Shown in pieces: positions 7,545-16,536 of a stretch of 64,000 nt of DNA. The notes below the pieces were generated by a model. That model worked only from the letters and a program-made list of their open reading frames with translations. It was not told where the DNA came from and ran no database searches. Position 1 is the first letter of the stretch. Each line of letters starts with the position of its first letter. This DNA is from Pseudoclavibacter caeni (lineage in GTDB: Bacteria > Actinomycetota > Actinomycetes > Actinomycetales > Microbacteriaceae), in NCBI RefSeq assembly GCF_008831125.1, contig NZ_WBKA01000002.1:62001-126000 (forward strand), in the 5' to 3' direction. The position numbers and the translations under genes were made by a program.

Positions 7545-8615
7545 GTGATGCGATATCTACCTGGGTCGCGACTGCTCGTCGCGGGCTCCGCCGGTGTCGC
7601 CCTGCTCGCGCCGGAGAGCGCCGCGGAGACCGCCTGCCGACTCCACACGATGCTGTCGACCCCCCGAAATGGCACGGTCAACGACCGCCTGCCTGCGCTG
7701 CTGACGCTGCTGGCACCGCCCGCAGGAGCGGCTGACGCGGCGGAGCTGCTCCTCTGCGGCGACGAGGAGGACCTGCACGTCCAAGGACCGGTGGGCGCAC
7801 CACCCGAGGCGGACGCCTCGGCGAACGCGCCATCCAGCTCCGCCCCGGCCCCTGACGGGTCGACGACCGTGCGCGCCGCCGGCCGGATCTGGGCGGTGCG
7901 ACGTCTGGCGGCCGACGACGTCCTGACCCTGGGGAGCTGGAGCGGGGCGGACGCGGCCCGCTCCGCGCTGCCCCTCGTCGACGGCGTGGCCCTGGCCGAC
8001 GGGGTCCGCTGGGACCGCGCCGATCGCCCGACAGGCGCACGCTCTCCGGGGTCGCGGACCACCCGCGTCGTGGCGCCCGCGGCAGCCGACGACTCCCGTC
8101 CCGGCGCCGCCGAGGCCACGCTGCCGCCCTGGGCCCTGGCCGAGGACGACGACCTCCCGCCGCGCCCGACCGCCGCCGCATCCGACGACCGCTCGACCCC
8201 GGCCGTCCGCGGTCCGGCCCGAGCGGGAGAGGCGGCCGCAGCCCCGATCCGCAGCGCGATGGACGCCGCGCTCCGCCGGTGCGCACCGATGGTCGTCCTG
8301 CCGGACGGGGCGCGCACCCTCGTGGACCGGACGCTGGTGCTCGGCCGCCAGCCGACCCCCCGGCCGGCCGGCTCCGACACCCGCACGGTGACCGTGCCGA
8401 GCACGGACGAGGCCGTCTCCCGTGACCACCTGTGCCTGCGCGTTGACGGGCGCAACCTGGTCGCGATCGACCTGCACAGCACCAACGGCACCACCCTTCT
8501 GCGCCGGGGATTCTCCCCGATCCGACTGCATCCCGGCGAGCCGACGCTCATCGTCACCGGTGACCGCCTCGACCTCGGCGACGAGATCGTGCTCGGATTC
8601 GAGGGCCTGCGATGA
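7545..8615 (+). CDS. FHA-domain protein of a Ser/Thr kinase operon
   Basis: About 356 residues. The N-terminal 260 residues are Ala/Pro-rich with no recognised domain. The C-terminal ~90 residues are a good FHA phosphothreonine-binding domain: LVLGRQ, then VSRDHLCL, then DLHSTNGT with the conserved Gly-Arg, Ser, His and Asn. The GTG at 7545 is supported by GGAGGAG about 9 bases upstream; ATG at 7548 is equally possible. The stop overlaps the kinase start by 4 bases (ATGA), so the two are translationally coupled. It is likely a partner or substrate reader of that kinase. No membrane segment or signal peptide is seen. Confidence 0.82.
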   Translation: MMRYLPGSRLLVAGSAGVALLAPESAAETACRLHTMLSTPRNGTVNDRLPALLTLLAPPAGAADAAELLLCGDEEDLHVQGPVGAPPEADASANAPSSSAPAPDGSTTVRAAGRIWAVRRLAADDVLTLGSWSGADAARSALPLVDGVALADGVRWDRADRPTGARSPGSRTTRVVAPAAADDSRPGAAEATLPPWALAEDDDLPPRPTAAASDDRSTPAVRGPARAGEAAAAPIRSAMDAALRRCAPMVVLPDGARTLVDRTLVLGRQPTPRPAGSDTRTVTVPSTDEAVSRDHLCLRVDGRNLVAIDLHSTNGTTLLRRGFSPIRLHPGEPTLIVTGDRLDLGDEIVLGFEGLR

Positions 8616-10246
8616 CCCGGCGTCCACCGGCCCAGCCGCCCGAGCTCGACGGCCTGACCCTGCTCCGCCGGATCGGGGGCGGCGGCTTCGCCGACGTCTT
8701 CCTGTACGAACAGCAGCTGCCCCATCGACGTGTCGCGGTCAAGGTCCTGGACCCCCGTGACGACGATCCGCACGCGCTCGAGCAGGAGGTCAACGCGATG
8801 GCCGCGCTCGAGGCGGAGCGCTCGATCGTCAGCATCTACGAGGTGCGACGCAGCTCGGACGGCCGCTCCTGCCTGCTCATGGAGTACTGCCCGAACGGCA
8901 GTCTCGACGAGCGGCTGCGCGCGGGGCACCGCTACCGCGAGGTCGAGACGCTCGAGATCGGCGTGCGGCTGGCCGGCGCGATCGCGAACGCGCACCATGT
9001 CGGGGTGATGCACCGCGACATCAAGCCGGCCAACATCCTCTTCGCAGAGAACGGGCGCCCGAAGCTGACCGACTTCGGCATCGCCGCCAGCTCGGGGAGC
9101 ACGACCGCGGGGTTCAGCGTCCCCTGGGCCCCGCCGGAGGCGCTGGACCCGGGAGCCCGTACCGAGGAGACCGCGGACGTCTACTCGCTGGCCGCGACGC
9201 TCTACGCGATGCTGGCCGGCCATGCCCCGTTCGCGCTGCCCGGCCAGCCGACGAACCGCAGCGCCCATGCCGAACGCATCCGGCACATGCCCGTCCCGCC
9301 GCTCGGCCGTGACGACGTCTCTCCCGAGCTGGTCACCACGCTGGAGCGCGCCCTCGCCAAGAACCCCGCGGATCGTCCGCAGAGCGCCCGGGCATTCATG
9401 CGCGAGCTCCAGCGGGTCCAGATCCGGCTCAGGATGAACCCCACGCCGGTGGAGCTGCTCGACGGCGGGGTGACGGTCCCCGAGCCGGAGGACTGGTCGG
9501 ATGCGGAGCGCACGCGCCTGCGTCGGACCGGCTCCGACGTCCCGTCGGGGACCGGGGTCATCACAGGCCTGGGCGACGACCGCTCGCGGAGCATCGCGCT
9601 CGACCCGCTGACCGCCGGGGGCGGCCCCGCCCCGGCCCAGCCCGTCCCACAGCCCGTCACCCCGACGGCAACGGGAAGCGGCGTTCCCAGCCCCGGCTCG
9701 ATGCGGCCGCCGACGGGCATGTCCGCAACATCCGGCATGCCCACGGCCGGCCCTGTCTGGGCCCCGCCCATGGGCACCACCGGCACGACCGCCATCCCGC
9801 CGGCGGACGTGCCGGCGACCCCGCCTGCCCGTACCCATCGCCGCCGCTCGACCTCGCGCTTCATCATCTCCATCGTCGTGGGCTCGCTCGTCGGGGTGGC
9901 CGCGGTGATCGGCATCCGCCTGTGGCAGCAGAACACGACGACCGCCATCGCCGCCCGCCCCGCTGCCTCCGCGCAGAGCAGCACGAGGACGGTGCCGCAG
10001 GTGACCGATCTGCGCAGCAACGCCTCGGGATCGAACGTCGTCTTCACTTGGTCGAATCCCGATCCCAGGGACGGGGACACCTACCTCTACCGGATCGACG
10101 ACAGCGGCTCGAGCGGCCAGTTCATCGCCACCGCGACGCCCCGGGTGTCAGTCCCGGCGTCTGCCACCGGCCGCACCTGCGTGACCATCAAGCTCATCCG
10201 CGCCGACAACCGCGCCGGAGATCCCGTCCAGGCGTGCAACCGATGA
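8612..10246 (+). CDS. Membrane Ser/Thr protein kinase with extracellular FN3-like domain
   Basis: A 544-residue eukaryotic-type kinase. The glycine loop is IGGGGFADV (21-29); the ATP-binding Lys is K44; the catalytic loop HRDIKPAN has D136; DFG is at 154-156. Residues about 290-410 form a Pro/Thr-rich linker. One membrane helix follows at about 416-437, then about 80 extracellular residues resembling a fibronectin-III fold (VTDLRSNASGSNVVFTWSNP) with a Cys pair near the end. There are no PASTA repeats, so the input signal differs from PknB-type kinases. It lies between two FHA genes, which suggests a self-contained phospho-relay. The extracellular ligand is unknown. Confidence 0.88.
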   Translation: MTRRPPAQPPELDGLTLLRRIGGGGFADVFLYEQQLPHRRVAVKVLDPRDDDPHALEQEVNAMAALEAERSIVSIYEVRRSSDGRSCLLMEYCPNGSLDERLRAGHRYREVETLEIGVRLAGAIANAHHVGVMHRDIKPANILFAENGRPKLTDFGIAASSGSTTAGFSVPWAPPEALDPGARTEETADVYSLAATLYAMLAGHAPFALPGQPTNRSAHAERIRHMPVPPLGRDDVSPELVTTLERALAKNPADRPQSARAFMRELQRVQIRLRMNPTPVELLDGGVTVPEPEDWSDAERTRLRRTGSDVPSGTGVITGLGDDRSRSIALDPLTAGGGPAPAQPVPQPVTPTATGSGVPSPGSMRPPTGMSATSGMPTAGPVWAPPMGTTGTTAIPPADVPATPPARTHRRRSTSRFIISIVVGSLVGVAAVIGIRLWQQNTTTAIAARPAASAQSSTRTVPQVTDLRSNASGSNVVFTWSNPDPRDGDTYLYRIDDSGSSGQFIATATPRVSVPASATGRTCVTIKLIRADNRAGDPVQACNR

Positions 10247-10302
10247 CCCGCGGCGTCGCGACGGAGAGGCGGATGGCCCCCACAGCACACGGAAGAGGAC
10301 AG

Positions 10303-11097
10303 ATGACCACCCCGCAAACCCCTGACGGAGGGCGGACGCCCCCGGCACGGCCCGCGCCAGACACCCCGTCCGCCGAGACCCGACCGACGAACCGGTCCAT
10401 CACGCCCGCACCGCTCATCGAGTTCTGCGGCGAGTGGCACGAGGTGGATCCGGCCCGGCCCTTCACCATCGGGCGGGAGGCCGATCTCGTCGTCGACGAC
10501 AACCCGTTCCTGCACCGCAGGATGCTGGAGATCCGCCAGACCGCGGGAGTGTGGCTGCTGTACAACATCGGGTCGCGGCTCTCCGTGACCGTGTCCGACG
10601 CCGGCGGCCGACTGCAGTCCTGGCTGGCACCCGGGGGCCGCATCCCGCTGGTGTTCGGTGCCACGACCGTGGTGTTCAGCGCGGGGTCGACGACCTACGA
10701 GCTCTCCATCCGCCTGCCGTCGCCCCCGTTCGAGGAGTCGACGCCAGCCGCCGTCGCCGATGACGGCACCACCACGATCGGGGCGATCGCCATGACGGAC
10801 TCCCAGCGTCTGCTGGTCATCGCCATGGCTGAGCCGATGCTGCGCCGCGACGGCACCGGGGTGAGCGAGATCCCCACGAACCGACAGGCCGCGGACCGGC
10901 TGGGCTGGACCATCACCCGGTTCAACCGCAAGCCGGACAACGTCTGTGACAAGCTCGACCGCATCGGCGTGCGCGGGCTGCGCGGCGGGCCGCGCTCGTA
11001 TGCGATGAACCGACGGGCGCGGCTGGTCGAGCACGCGATCGCGACGCGCCTGGTGACCCGCGACGACCTGCCGCTGCTCGACCTGCCCCACGACTGA
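10303..11097 (+). CDS. FHA-like protein with possible winged-helix C-terminus
   Basis: 264 residues. The N-terminus is Pro/Thr-rich and could be phosphorylated by the adjacent kinase. Residues about 35-140 form an FHA-like domain (FTIGREADLVVDDNPFLHRR) with the Gly-Arg and His retained but a weak STNG motif. The C-terminal ~110 residues (LTDSQRLL-type start, NRQAADRLGWTITRFNRKPD, then basic helices) look like a helix-turn-helix region. The ATG at 10303 follows GAAGAGGACAG, 56 bases after the kinase stop. I infer a phospho-controlled DNA-binding or adaptor output for the operon. The HTH assignment is by eye and unproven. Confidence 0.75.
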   Translation: MTTPQTPDGGRTPPARPAPDTPSAETRPTNRSITPAPLIEFCGEWHEVDPARPFTIGREADLVVDDNPFLHRRMLEIRQTAGVWLLYNIGSRLSVTVSDAGGRLQSWLAPGGRIPLVFGATTVVFSAGSTTYELSIRLPSPPFEESTPAAVADDGTTTIGAIAMTDSQRLLVIAMAEPMLRRDGTGVSEIPTNRQAADRLGWTITRFNRKPDNVCDKLDRIGVRGLRGGPRSYAMNRRARLVEHAIATRLVTRDDLPLLDLPHD

Positions 11098-11441
11098 TTC
11101 GGCACCGGACCGAGCCCCTGCCGCCCCCTCCCCGGCAGGGACCCGACCCGGTGCGGGGCCTCCGACCGGTCCGGCAGGTCTCTCTGCTGCCCCGAGACCC
11201 TCACCGAACCGGTCATGGCATGATCGTAGGCAGAGCATCACGGGAGTCGGAATGGGGAGGGATCCCCGTCAGGGCAGGCGCCCGCGTGACCGCACGGACA
11301 GACCAGGTCGGCCTGTGCGGCCTGTGCGCCAGCGCTGGATCAGTCCGCCAGTGCGGGGCGCAGTGCGGGATCAGTCGGCCAGTGTGGGGGGGGACACGCC
11401 GGGCGGGGCCAGCCCGCCAAGCGATGCGAGGCCGCGGGGGG
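11098..11441. repeat. Intergenic region with three stop-codon-copy repeats
   Basis: No gene is supported in this gap. It holds copies of a 13-base unit TCAGTCCGCCAGT at 11340-11352 and (one mismatch) 11371-11383. The third copy, 11442-11454, is the end of the neighbouring MFS gene, where it encodes Leu-Ala-Asp-stop on the minus strand. G-rich tracts lie between the copies. Confidence 0.6.
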
Positions 11442-12860
11442 TCAGTCCGCCAGTCGGCGCCCCCGCCATTCCGTGAGCAGCAGCGCCGCCCCGGCGGCGA
11501 TGAGGAATGACACCCCGAAGACGGCGAACAGCACGATCTGGCCGTCGTTCGACGAGGCGAGGATGGCCGGGACGAGCAGCGGAGCCACGATCGAGGCGAC
11601 CCGGCCGAACCCGGCAGCCCATCCGGTCCCCGTGCCGCGCAGGGCGGTCGGGAACACCTCGGGGGAGATCGCGTAGAGCGCGCCCCAGGCCCCCAGGTTG
11701 AAGAAGCTCAGCAGCGATCCGGTGATCAGGATCTCGGGGACGGTGGCGGCAGTGCCGAACAGCGTCGCGGCCACCGCCGATCCGAGCAGGAACGCCGCCA
11801 GCGTCCACCGGCGCCCCCAGCGCTCGATGAGCCACGCGGCGACCGCGTACCCGGGCAGCTGGGCGAGGGTGATGATGAGCGTGTACTCGAAGGACTTCAC
11901 GATGCTGAACCCCTGGCCCGCGAGGATCGTGGGGATCCAGATGAAGGCGCCGTAGTAGGAGAAGTTGACGAAGAACCACACGAGGCTGAGCCCCACAGTG
12001 CCGCGCCGCTGACCCGGGCGCCACAGTGCGAGGAAGCCGGCGCGGGAGGGCTCGTGGCTCTCTTCTGCGGCGGAGGGCTGGGCAGGCTCGGCCGCGGGGC
12101 GCTCAGCTGCAGACGTGGCAGGCTCGGCTGCGACCCGGGGGAGCAGGACGGGGGAGCGCTCGAATCCGCGGACGACCTGCGCAGCCTCCTCGTGATGACC
12201 GCGCTGCTCGAGGAAACGCACCGACTCCGGCAGCCCGAAACGGACGATGGCCGCATAGAGCGCGGGGATCGCCCCGACCAGCAGGGCGAGACGCCACCCC
12301 CAGTCGCCATGGGGCACGAGCAGGGCGCCGAGCACCGCGGCGACGAGCCATCCGAGGGCCCAGAACGCCTCGAGGATGACGATGATCCGACCGCGCACAA
12401 GCGGGGGCGCGAACTCGGAGACGTAGGTGCTCGCGACCGGCAGCTCGGCACCCAGACCGAACCCGACGATCGCACGGAGCACGAGGAAGAAGGCGAGTGC
12501 CGGAGCGAACGCGCTCAGCAGGGTCGCCAGGCCGAACACGAGCAGGGTGACGGCGAACACCGTGCGACGGCCGAACCGGTCGGCGAGCCGGCCGCCCAGA
12601 ACCGCCCCGACGGCCATGCCGATGAAGCCAAGCGAGACGATCCAGCTCTGATCGGAGGGGGAGAGCTGCCACTGCTGCTTGAGCACCACGATGACATAGG
12701 AGATCAGGGCGACGTCGAGCGCATCGAGCGCCCAACCCACACCGGAGGAGACGAGCACGTGGAGATGTGCCCGGGTGAAGGGGAGCCGGTCGAGCCGGTC
12801 GGTGAGGGATGAGCCGTGCTGGGCCTGGTCGTCGGGGACGGCCGTGTCTGAGGTGACCAT
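11442..12860 (-). CDS. MFS transporter (NiaP / sugar-porter-like)
   Basis: A 472-residue major facilitator with 12 predicted helices. GGRLADRFGRRT marks the helix 2-3 loop and PESVRFLEQRG the end of helix 6, as in the NiaP, aromatic-acid and sugar-porter branches. A long hydrophilic loop (about 235-275) separates the halves. The ATG at 12860 lies 6 bases after AATACT, so the mRNA is probably leaderless; a TTG 18 bases upstream would add six residues. The substrate cannot be decided from the sequence. The gene stands alone, with its 3' end in a repeat region. Confidence 0.82.
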   Translation of the reverse strand: MVTSDTAVPDDQAQHGSSLTDRLDRLPFTRAHLHVLVSSGVGWALDALDVALISYVIVVLKQQWQLSPSDQSWIVSLGFIGMAVGAVLGGRLADRFGRRTVFAVTLLVFGLATLLSAFAPALAFFLVLRAIVGFGLGAELPVASTYVSEFAPPLVRGRIIVILEAFWALGWLVAAVLGALLVPHGDWGWRLALLVGAIPALYAAIVRFGLPESVRFLEQRGHHEEAAQVVRGFERSPVLLPRVAAEPATSAAERPAAEPAQPSAAEESHEPSRAGFLALWRPGQRRGTVGLSLVWFFVNFSYYGAFIWIPTILAGQGFSIVKSFEYTLIITLAQLPGYAVAAWLIERWGRRWTLAAFLLGSAVAATLFGTAATVPEILITGSLLSFFNLGAWGALYAISPEVFPTALRGTGTGWAAGFGRVASIVAPLLVPAILASSNDGQIVLFAVFGVSFLIAAGAALLLTEWRGRRLAD

Positions 12861-12866
12861 ACAGCC

Positions 12867-12872
12867 AGTATT
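12867..12872 (-). promoter_or_regulatory. -10 box of MFS gene
   Basis: AATACT on the minus strand, 6 bases before the ATG at 12860, consistent with leaderless transcription. A GTTCGAAC palindrome (12879-12886) lies 6 bases further upstream and could bind a regulator. Confidence 0.45.
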
Positions 12873-12956
12873 GCACAAGTTCGAACAGGTATGGTGTCAG
12901 GTCGCGCGCCGATGCCACGGTGGGCTTGTCCAACCTGGAAGAGCCCCGGAGAAGAC

Positions 12957-12988
12957 GAGGAGCCGCACCCAGACGGGTGCGGCTCCTC
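12957..12988 (-). terminator. Terminator of the qcr/ctaE operon
   Basis: A 14-bp perfect stem, GAGGAGCCGCACCC (12957-12970) with GGGTGCGGCTCCTC (12975-12988), and a 4-base loop. It lies 24 bases past the qcrB stop and is followed on the minus strand by TCTTCTCC. Confidence 0.85.
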
Positions 12989-13011
12989 GATGACGCGGAT
13001 CAGACGACGGA

Positions 13012-14610
13012 TCAGTGGTGCTGGCTGCGCGCGGCCTCCAGCTCCTCCGGGGTGACCGGCTTGACCCGGTCCTCGAAGAAGAAGCGGCTCCAGCGGGCCC
13101 GACGCCGATCCTTGCGGTAGATCTTCCCGTCGGAGCGCGGGCGCAGGACGACTGGCTTCTCCTCCTCGAAGTTCACCAGTTTCCAGAGCTCGTAGTCGTC
13201 GAGCGGACGGTGCAGCTCCTGGAACTCGCCATGCGGGAACCGGATGACATGGCCGGTCTCGACACCGTGCAGCGCGAGCTCGCGATCCTTGCGCTGAAGG
13301 GCCAGCGCGGTGCGCTTCGTGATCGTGAACGCGAGGATCGGGAACAGGATGAGCCCGATCTGCAGCACGTGCGTGACGAGGAAGACATTCCACTTGAAGA
13401 AGTAGCTCATCACGTCAGACGAGGCCGCTGCCCACAGCGTGGCGTAAAACGCGATGCCCGCCGCGCCGATCGCGGTGCGCACCGGACGGTTGCGCGGGCG
13501 ATCGAGCACGTTGTGGTTGCGGTCATCCCCAGTGACCCACTTCTCGAAGAAGGGGTACATGGCGATCGCACCGACGAACAGGCCGAGCACGACGAGGACC
13601 AGGAACACGTTGAACGTGAACGTGTAGCCGCCGATGACGACTTCCCAGTGCGGCGGGATCAGACGCAGCGCGCCGTCGCCGAAGCCGATGTACCAGTCCG
13701 GCTGGGTGCCCGCGGACACGGGGGAGGGGTCATACGGACCGTAGTTCCAGATCGGGTTGATCGTGAACGCCGCCGCGATGACGGAGAGCACGCCGTAGAC
13801 GATGAAGAAGAAGCCACCGGCCTTGGCCGCGTACACGGGCAGCACCGGGTAGCCGACCACGTTGTCCTCGCGGGCGCCTGGGTTCGGGTAGTGCGTGTGC
13901 TTGTGCATGACCACCATGAGCAGGTGCACCGCGAGCAGGGCGATGATCAGCGCCGGGATCAGCATGATGTGCAGCATGTACAGCCGGTTGATGAAGTCGG
14001 TGCCGGGGAACTCGTTGCCGAAGAAGAGGAACGAGACCCAGGTGCCGATCAGCGGGATGCTCATGAGCATGCCGTCGACGATGCGCAGGCCGTTGCCGGA
14101 GAGCAGGTCGTCAGGCAGCGAGTAGCCGGTGAACCCGGCGATCATCGCGGTCGCCCACAGCACCACGCCGACCACCCAGTTGAGCTCGCGGGGCTTGCGG
14201 AACGCGCCGGTGAAGAACACGCGGCACATGTGCAGCGTGATCGCGGCGACGAACATCAGCGCCGACCAGTGGTGCATCTGCCGCATCAGCAGGCCGCCGC
14301 GAACGTCGAACGAGAGGTTCAGCGTCGAGGCGTACGCCGCGGACATGTCGATGCCCTTCAGCGGGATGTACGACCCGTCATAGGTCGTCTCCACCATCGA
14401 GGGCTGGAAGAACAGCGTCAGGAAGGTGCCCGAGATGAGCAGCGAGACGAAGCTGTACAGCGCCACCTCGCCGAGCATGAACGACCAGTGATCCGGGAAG
14501 ATCTTGCGCCCGAACTCCTTGACGAGTCCGGCGACGCCGAGACGGTCATCGAGGTAGATCGCTGCGCGACCCGCCTTCGTCGTGGGTTTTGCGGTCACAG
14601 TGGCGGTCAC
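13012..14610 (-). CDS. qcrB: Cytochrome bc1 complex, cytochrome b subunit
   Basis: A 532-residue membrane protein that carries the two b hemes and the quinol sites of complex III. The cytochrome b core is clear, with His residues in the helices around HHWSALMFVAAITLHMCRVF and the GTWVSFLFFGNEFPG region, and the ef-loop segment with NPIWNYGPYDPSP. The long C-terminal cytosolic extension is typical of actinobacterial QcrB. The ATG overlaps the qcrA stop by 4 bases. Last gene of the ctaE-qcrCAB operon; in actinobacteria this complex forms an obligate supercomplex with the aa3 oxidase. Confidence 0.95.
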   Translation of the reverse strand: MTATVTAKPTTKAGRAAIYLDDRLGVAGLVKEFGRKIFPDHWSFMLGEVALYSFVSLLISGTFLTLFFQPSMVETTYDGSYIPLKGIDMSAAYASTLNLSFDVRGGLLMRQMHHWSALMFVAAITLHMCRVFFTGAFRKPRELNWVVGVVLWATAMIAGFTGYSLPDDLLSGNGLRIVDGMLMSIPLIGTWVSFLFFGNEFPGTDFINRLYMLHIMLIPALIIALLAVHLLMVVMHKHTHYPNPGAREDNVVGYPVLPVYAAKAGGFFFIVYGVLSVIAAAFTINPIWNYGPYDPSPVSAGTQPDWYIGFGDGALRLIPPHWEVVIGGYTFTFNVFLVLVVLGLFVGAIAMYPFFEKWVTGDDRNHNVLDRPRNRPVRTAIGAAGIAFYATLWAAASSDVMSYFFKWNVFLVTHVLQIGLILFPILAFTITKRTALALQRKDRELALHGVETGHVIRFPHGEFQELHRPLDDYELWKLVNFEEEKPVVLRPRSDGKIYRKDRRRARWSRFFFEDRVKPVTPEELEAARSQHH

Positions 14611-15662
14611 TTTTCGATCTCCCAGAAGCTCGGTCCGACAGGAGCCTTGAAGTCACCCTTCGACACCAGGTAGCCCTCGGAGTCGACGGTGATGGGCAGC
14701 TGCGGAAGCGGACGGGACGCGGGGCCGAAGACGACCTTCGCGCTGTCGGCGATGTCGAACGTCGACTGGTGGCAGGGGCAGAGCAGATGATGCGTGTGCT
14801 GCTCGACCAGGGCCACCGGGCACCCGACGTGCGTGCAGATCTTCGAGTAGGCGAGGATGCCGTGATAGCCGTCCTCCGCGCCGCTGACGATCTCATCCTC
14901 GGGCAGGCGAACCAGCAGGACGGCCGCCTTGGCCTTCTCGATGATCTTCTGCGAGTGGTTCTCGATGTCGTTCAGGTTCTCGGGAATGATGTGGAACGCC
15001 GAGCCGAGCTGGACGTCGGACGCCTTGATCGGGCGACCGTCCGGATCCTGCACGAGCCGGAGCGAGGCCTTGTCACCCCAGATCGTGTGCCGCAGCTTCT
15101 CCGCCGGGTTGACGAGCCCCTGGCTGACCGGTGCGAGGTCGCGCAGCATGACCACGCCGGGAAGCGGTGCGACCACCGCGGCGCCGATGAGCGAGCGGCG
15201 CAGGACGGTGCGACGCCCGATCCCGCTCTCCTCGTTGGCTGTGTGCAGGATCTCCGCGGCCTCCTCGCGAACCTCGTCCGACGAGCGCACCTCATGGCGC
15301 GGCTCCTGCATCTCGTGCGACGGCATGAGCTGCTTCGCGTAGTGCACGGCGCCGATGCCGATCGAGAGGAACGCGAAGCCGACGGCGAGACCGAGGAACA
15401 GGTTGTTCGGGTGCACGCTCGACATGTCGTTGTCACGGATGGGCAGCGCGATGTAGGCGACGATGGCCGCGATCGTGAAGACGATCGACAGCAGGAACCA
15501 GGCCGTGACCTGACGCTCGGCACGCTTCGCGGCCTTCGCGTCCTTGTTGGTCATGCGCTCGGGCTCATGCGGCTCGACGCCGGGATTCGTGAAACCGTGC
15601 TCGAGGACGACCGCCGTGGTCTGGTGGACGGTCTCCTCTGGGATGTTCTTGTTCTTGGACAT
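14607..15662 (-). CDS. qcrA: Cytochrome bc1 complex, Rieske iron-sulfur subunit
   Basis: 351 residues with three predicted membrane helices, the usual actinobacterial form. The [2Fe-2S] ligands are Cys276 and His278 in CTHVGCPVA and Cys295 and His298 in CPCHQS; Cys281 and Cys297 would form the stabilising disulfide. It accepts electrons from quinol and passes them to QcrC. Its stop overlaps the qcrB start, and it begins 14 bases after the qcrC stop. Cluster supply would come from the SUF system encoded at 47.6-51.8 kb. Confidence 0.95.
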   Translation of the reverse strand: MSKNKNIPEETVHQTTAVVLEHGFTNPGVEPHEPERMTNKDAKAAKRAERQVTAWFLLSIVFTIAAIVAYIALPIRDNDMSSVHPNNLFLGLAVGFAFLSIGIGAVHYAKQLMPSHEMQEPRHEVRSSDEVREEAAEILHTANEESGIGRRTVLRRSLIGAAVVAPLPGVVMLRDLAPVSQGLVNPAEKLRHTIWGDKASLRLVQDPDGRPIKASDVQLGSAFHIIPENLNDIENHSQKIIEKAKAAVLLVRLPEDEIVSGAEDGYHGILAYSKICTHVGCPVALVEQHTHHLLCPCHQSTFDIADSAKVVFGPASRPLPQLPITVDSEGYLVSKGDFKAPVGPSFWEIEK

Positions 15663-15676
15663 GCTGCTCTCTCCGC

Positions 15677-16516
15677 TCAGTCCGCTCGCGAGCCAAGCCA
15701 GATGGTGAAGGCGATGATCGTGCCGATGCCGAAGATCCAGATGAACAGGCCCTCCGACACCGGGCCGAGTGAGGCCAGATCCTCACCACCCGGAGACTTG
15801 TTCGTCTCCACGTACTTCAGGTACGAGATGATCTCGGCCTTCTGATCCGGGGTGAGGTTGGTGTCATTGAAGACCGGCATGTTCTGCGGACCGGTCATCA
15901 TCGCCTCGGCGATGTGGGTCTCGGTGACCCCCATCAGCGTCGGTGCGTACTTGCCCTCGGTGAGCGCACCGCCGGCGCCTGCGACGTTGTGGCACATCGC
16001 GCAGTTGATCCGGAACAGCTCGGCGCCTGTGGACACCTTCTCGCTGTCCGCGGTGTCGACCGCGGCGGTCACCTCATCGGGGATGGCGGGACCGCTGCCG
16101 AGGCTCGCGACGTATGCGGCCAGCGCCTTAGTCTGGTCGTCGGTGAACTGCGGGGTCTTGATCTGCGCCTGCGGCCCCTGCATCTGCATGGGCATGCGGC
16201 CGGTGCCGACCTGGAAGTCGACAGCCGCGGCACCGACGCCGACGAGCGAGGGCCCGCTCACGGTGCCCTGTGCGTTCAGTCCGTGGCAGGTCGAGCAGTT
16301 GGCCTGGAACAGCTGCTCACCCTCGTCGACCTGCGACTGCGTGGCAACGGCCTCGCTGCTGGTGTCCGAGCCGTTCGCGACCTGCGCGACCGCGGCGTAT
16401 CCGCCACCAGTCACCGCAAGCCCGACGGCCAGCAGTCCGATCGTCGCCAGAGGGCCACGCCGCTTGGGACGACGCGAGCTGCTCTTCTGGAACGCGCTCT
16501 TCTTTCCGATCTTCAT
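15677..16516 (-). CDS. qcrC: Cytochrome bc1 complex, diheme cytochrome c
   Basis: 279 residues. A basic N-terminus and a membrane helix (about 22-40) are followed by two cytochrome c domains with heme motifs CSTCH (74-78) and CAMCH (172-176), and a C-terminal helix ending in SRAD. The diheme subunit replaces both cytochrome c1 and soluble cytochrome c in actinobacteria. The ATG at 16516 is chosen because MKIGKK starts a natural membrane anchor and GAAGAGAG lies upstream. Between ctaE and qcrA in one operon. Confidence 0.95.
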   Translation of the reverse strand: MKIGKKSAFQKSSSRRPKRRGPLATIGLLAVGLAVTGGGYAAVAQVANGSDTSSEAVATQSQVDEGEQLFQANCSTCHGLNAQGTVSGPSLVGVGAAAVDFQVGTGRMPMQMQGPQAQIKTPQFTDDQTKALAAYVASLGSGPAIPDEVTAAVDTADSEKVSTGAELFRINCAMCHNVAGAGGALTEGKYAPTLMGVTETHIAEAMMTGPQNMPVFNDTNLTPDQKAEIISYLKYVETNKSPGGEDLASLGPVSEGLFIWIFGIGTIIAFTIWLGSRAD

Positions 16517-16536
16517 GTGCGACTCTCTCTTCAGTC

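Noticed and set aside
7490-7735. 81-codon leaderless frame before the FHA gene
   Set aside because: An ATG sits 7 bases after GATAAT, but the frame overlaps the FHA gene, has no stop before 7733 and lacks amino-acid bias. The FHA start has its own ribosome site.
12879-12886. GTTCGAAC palindrome as a LexA/SOS box
   Set aside because: The actinobacterial LexA box has CGAAC, four bases, then GTTCG. This 8-mer has the halves in the opposite order with no spacer. It recurs near trpD at 17399-17406 but at a different distance from the -10 box.
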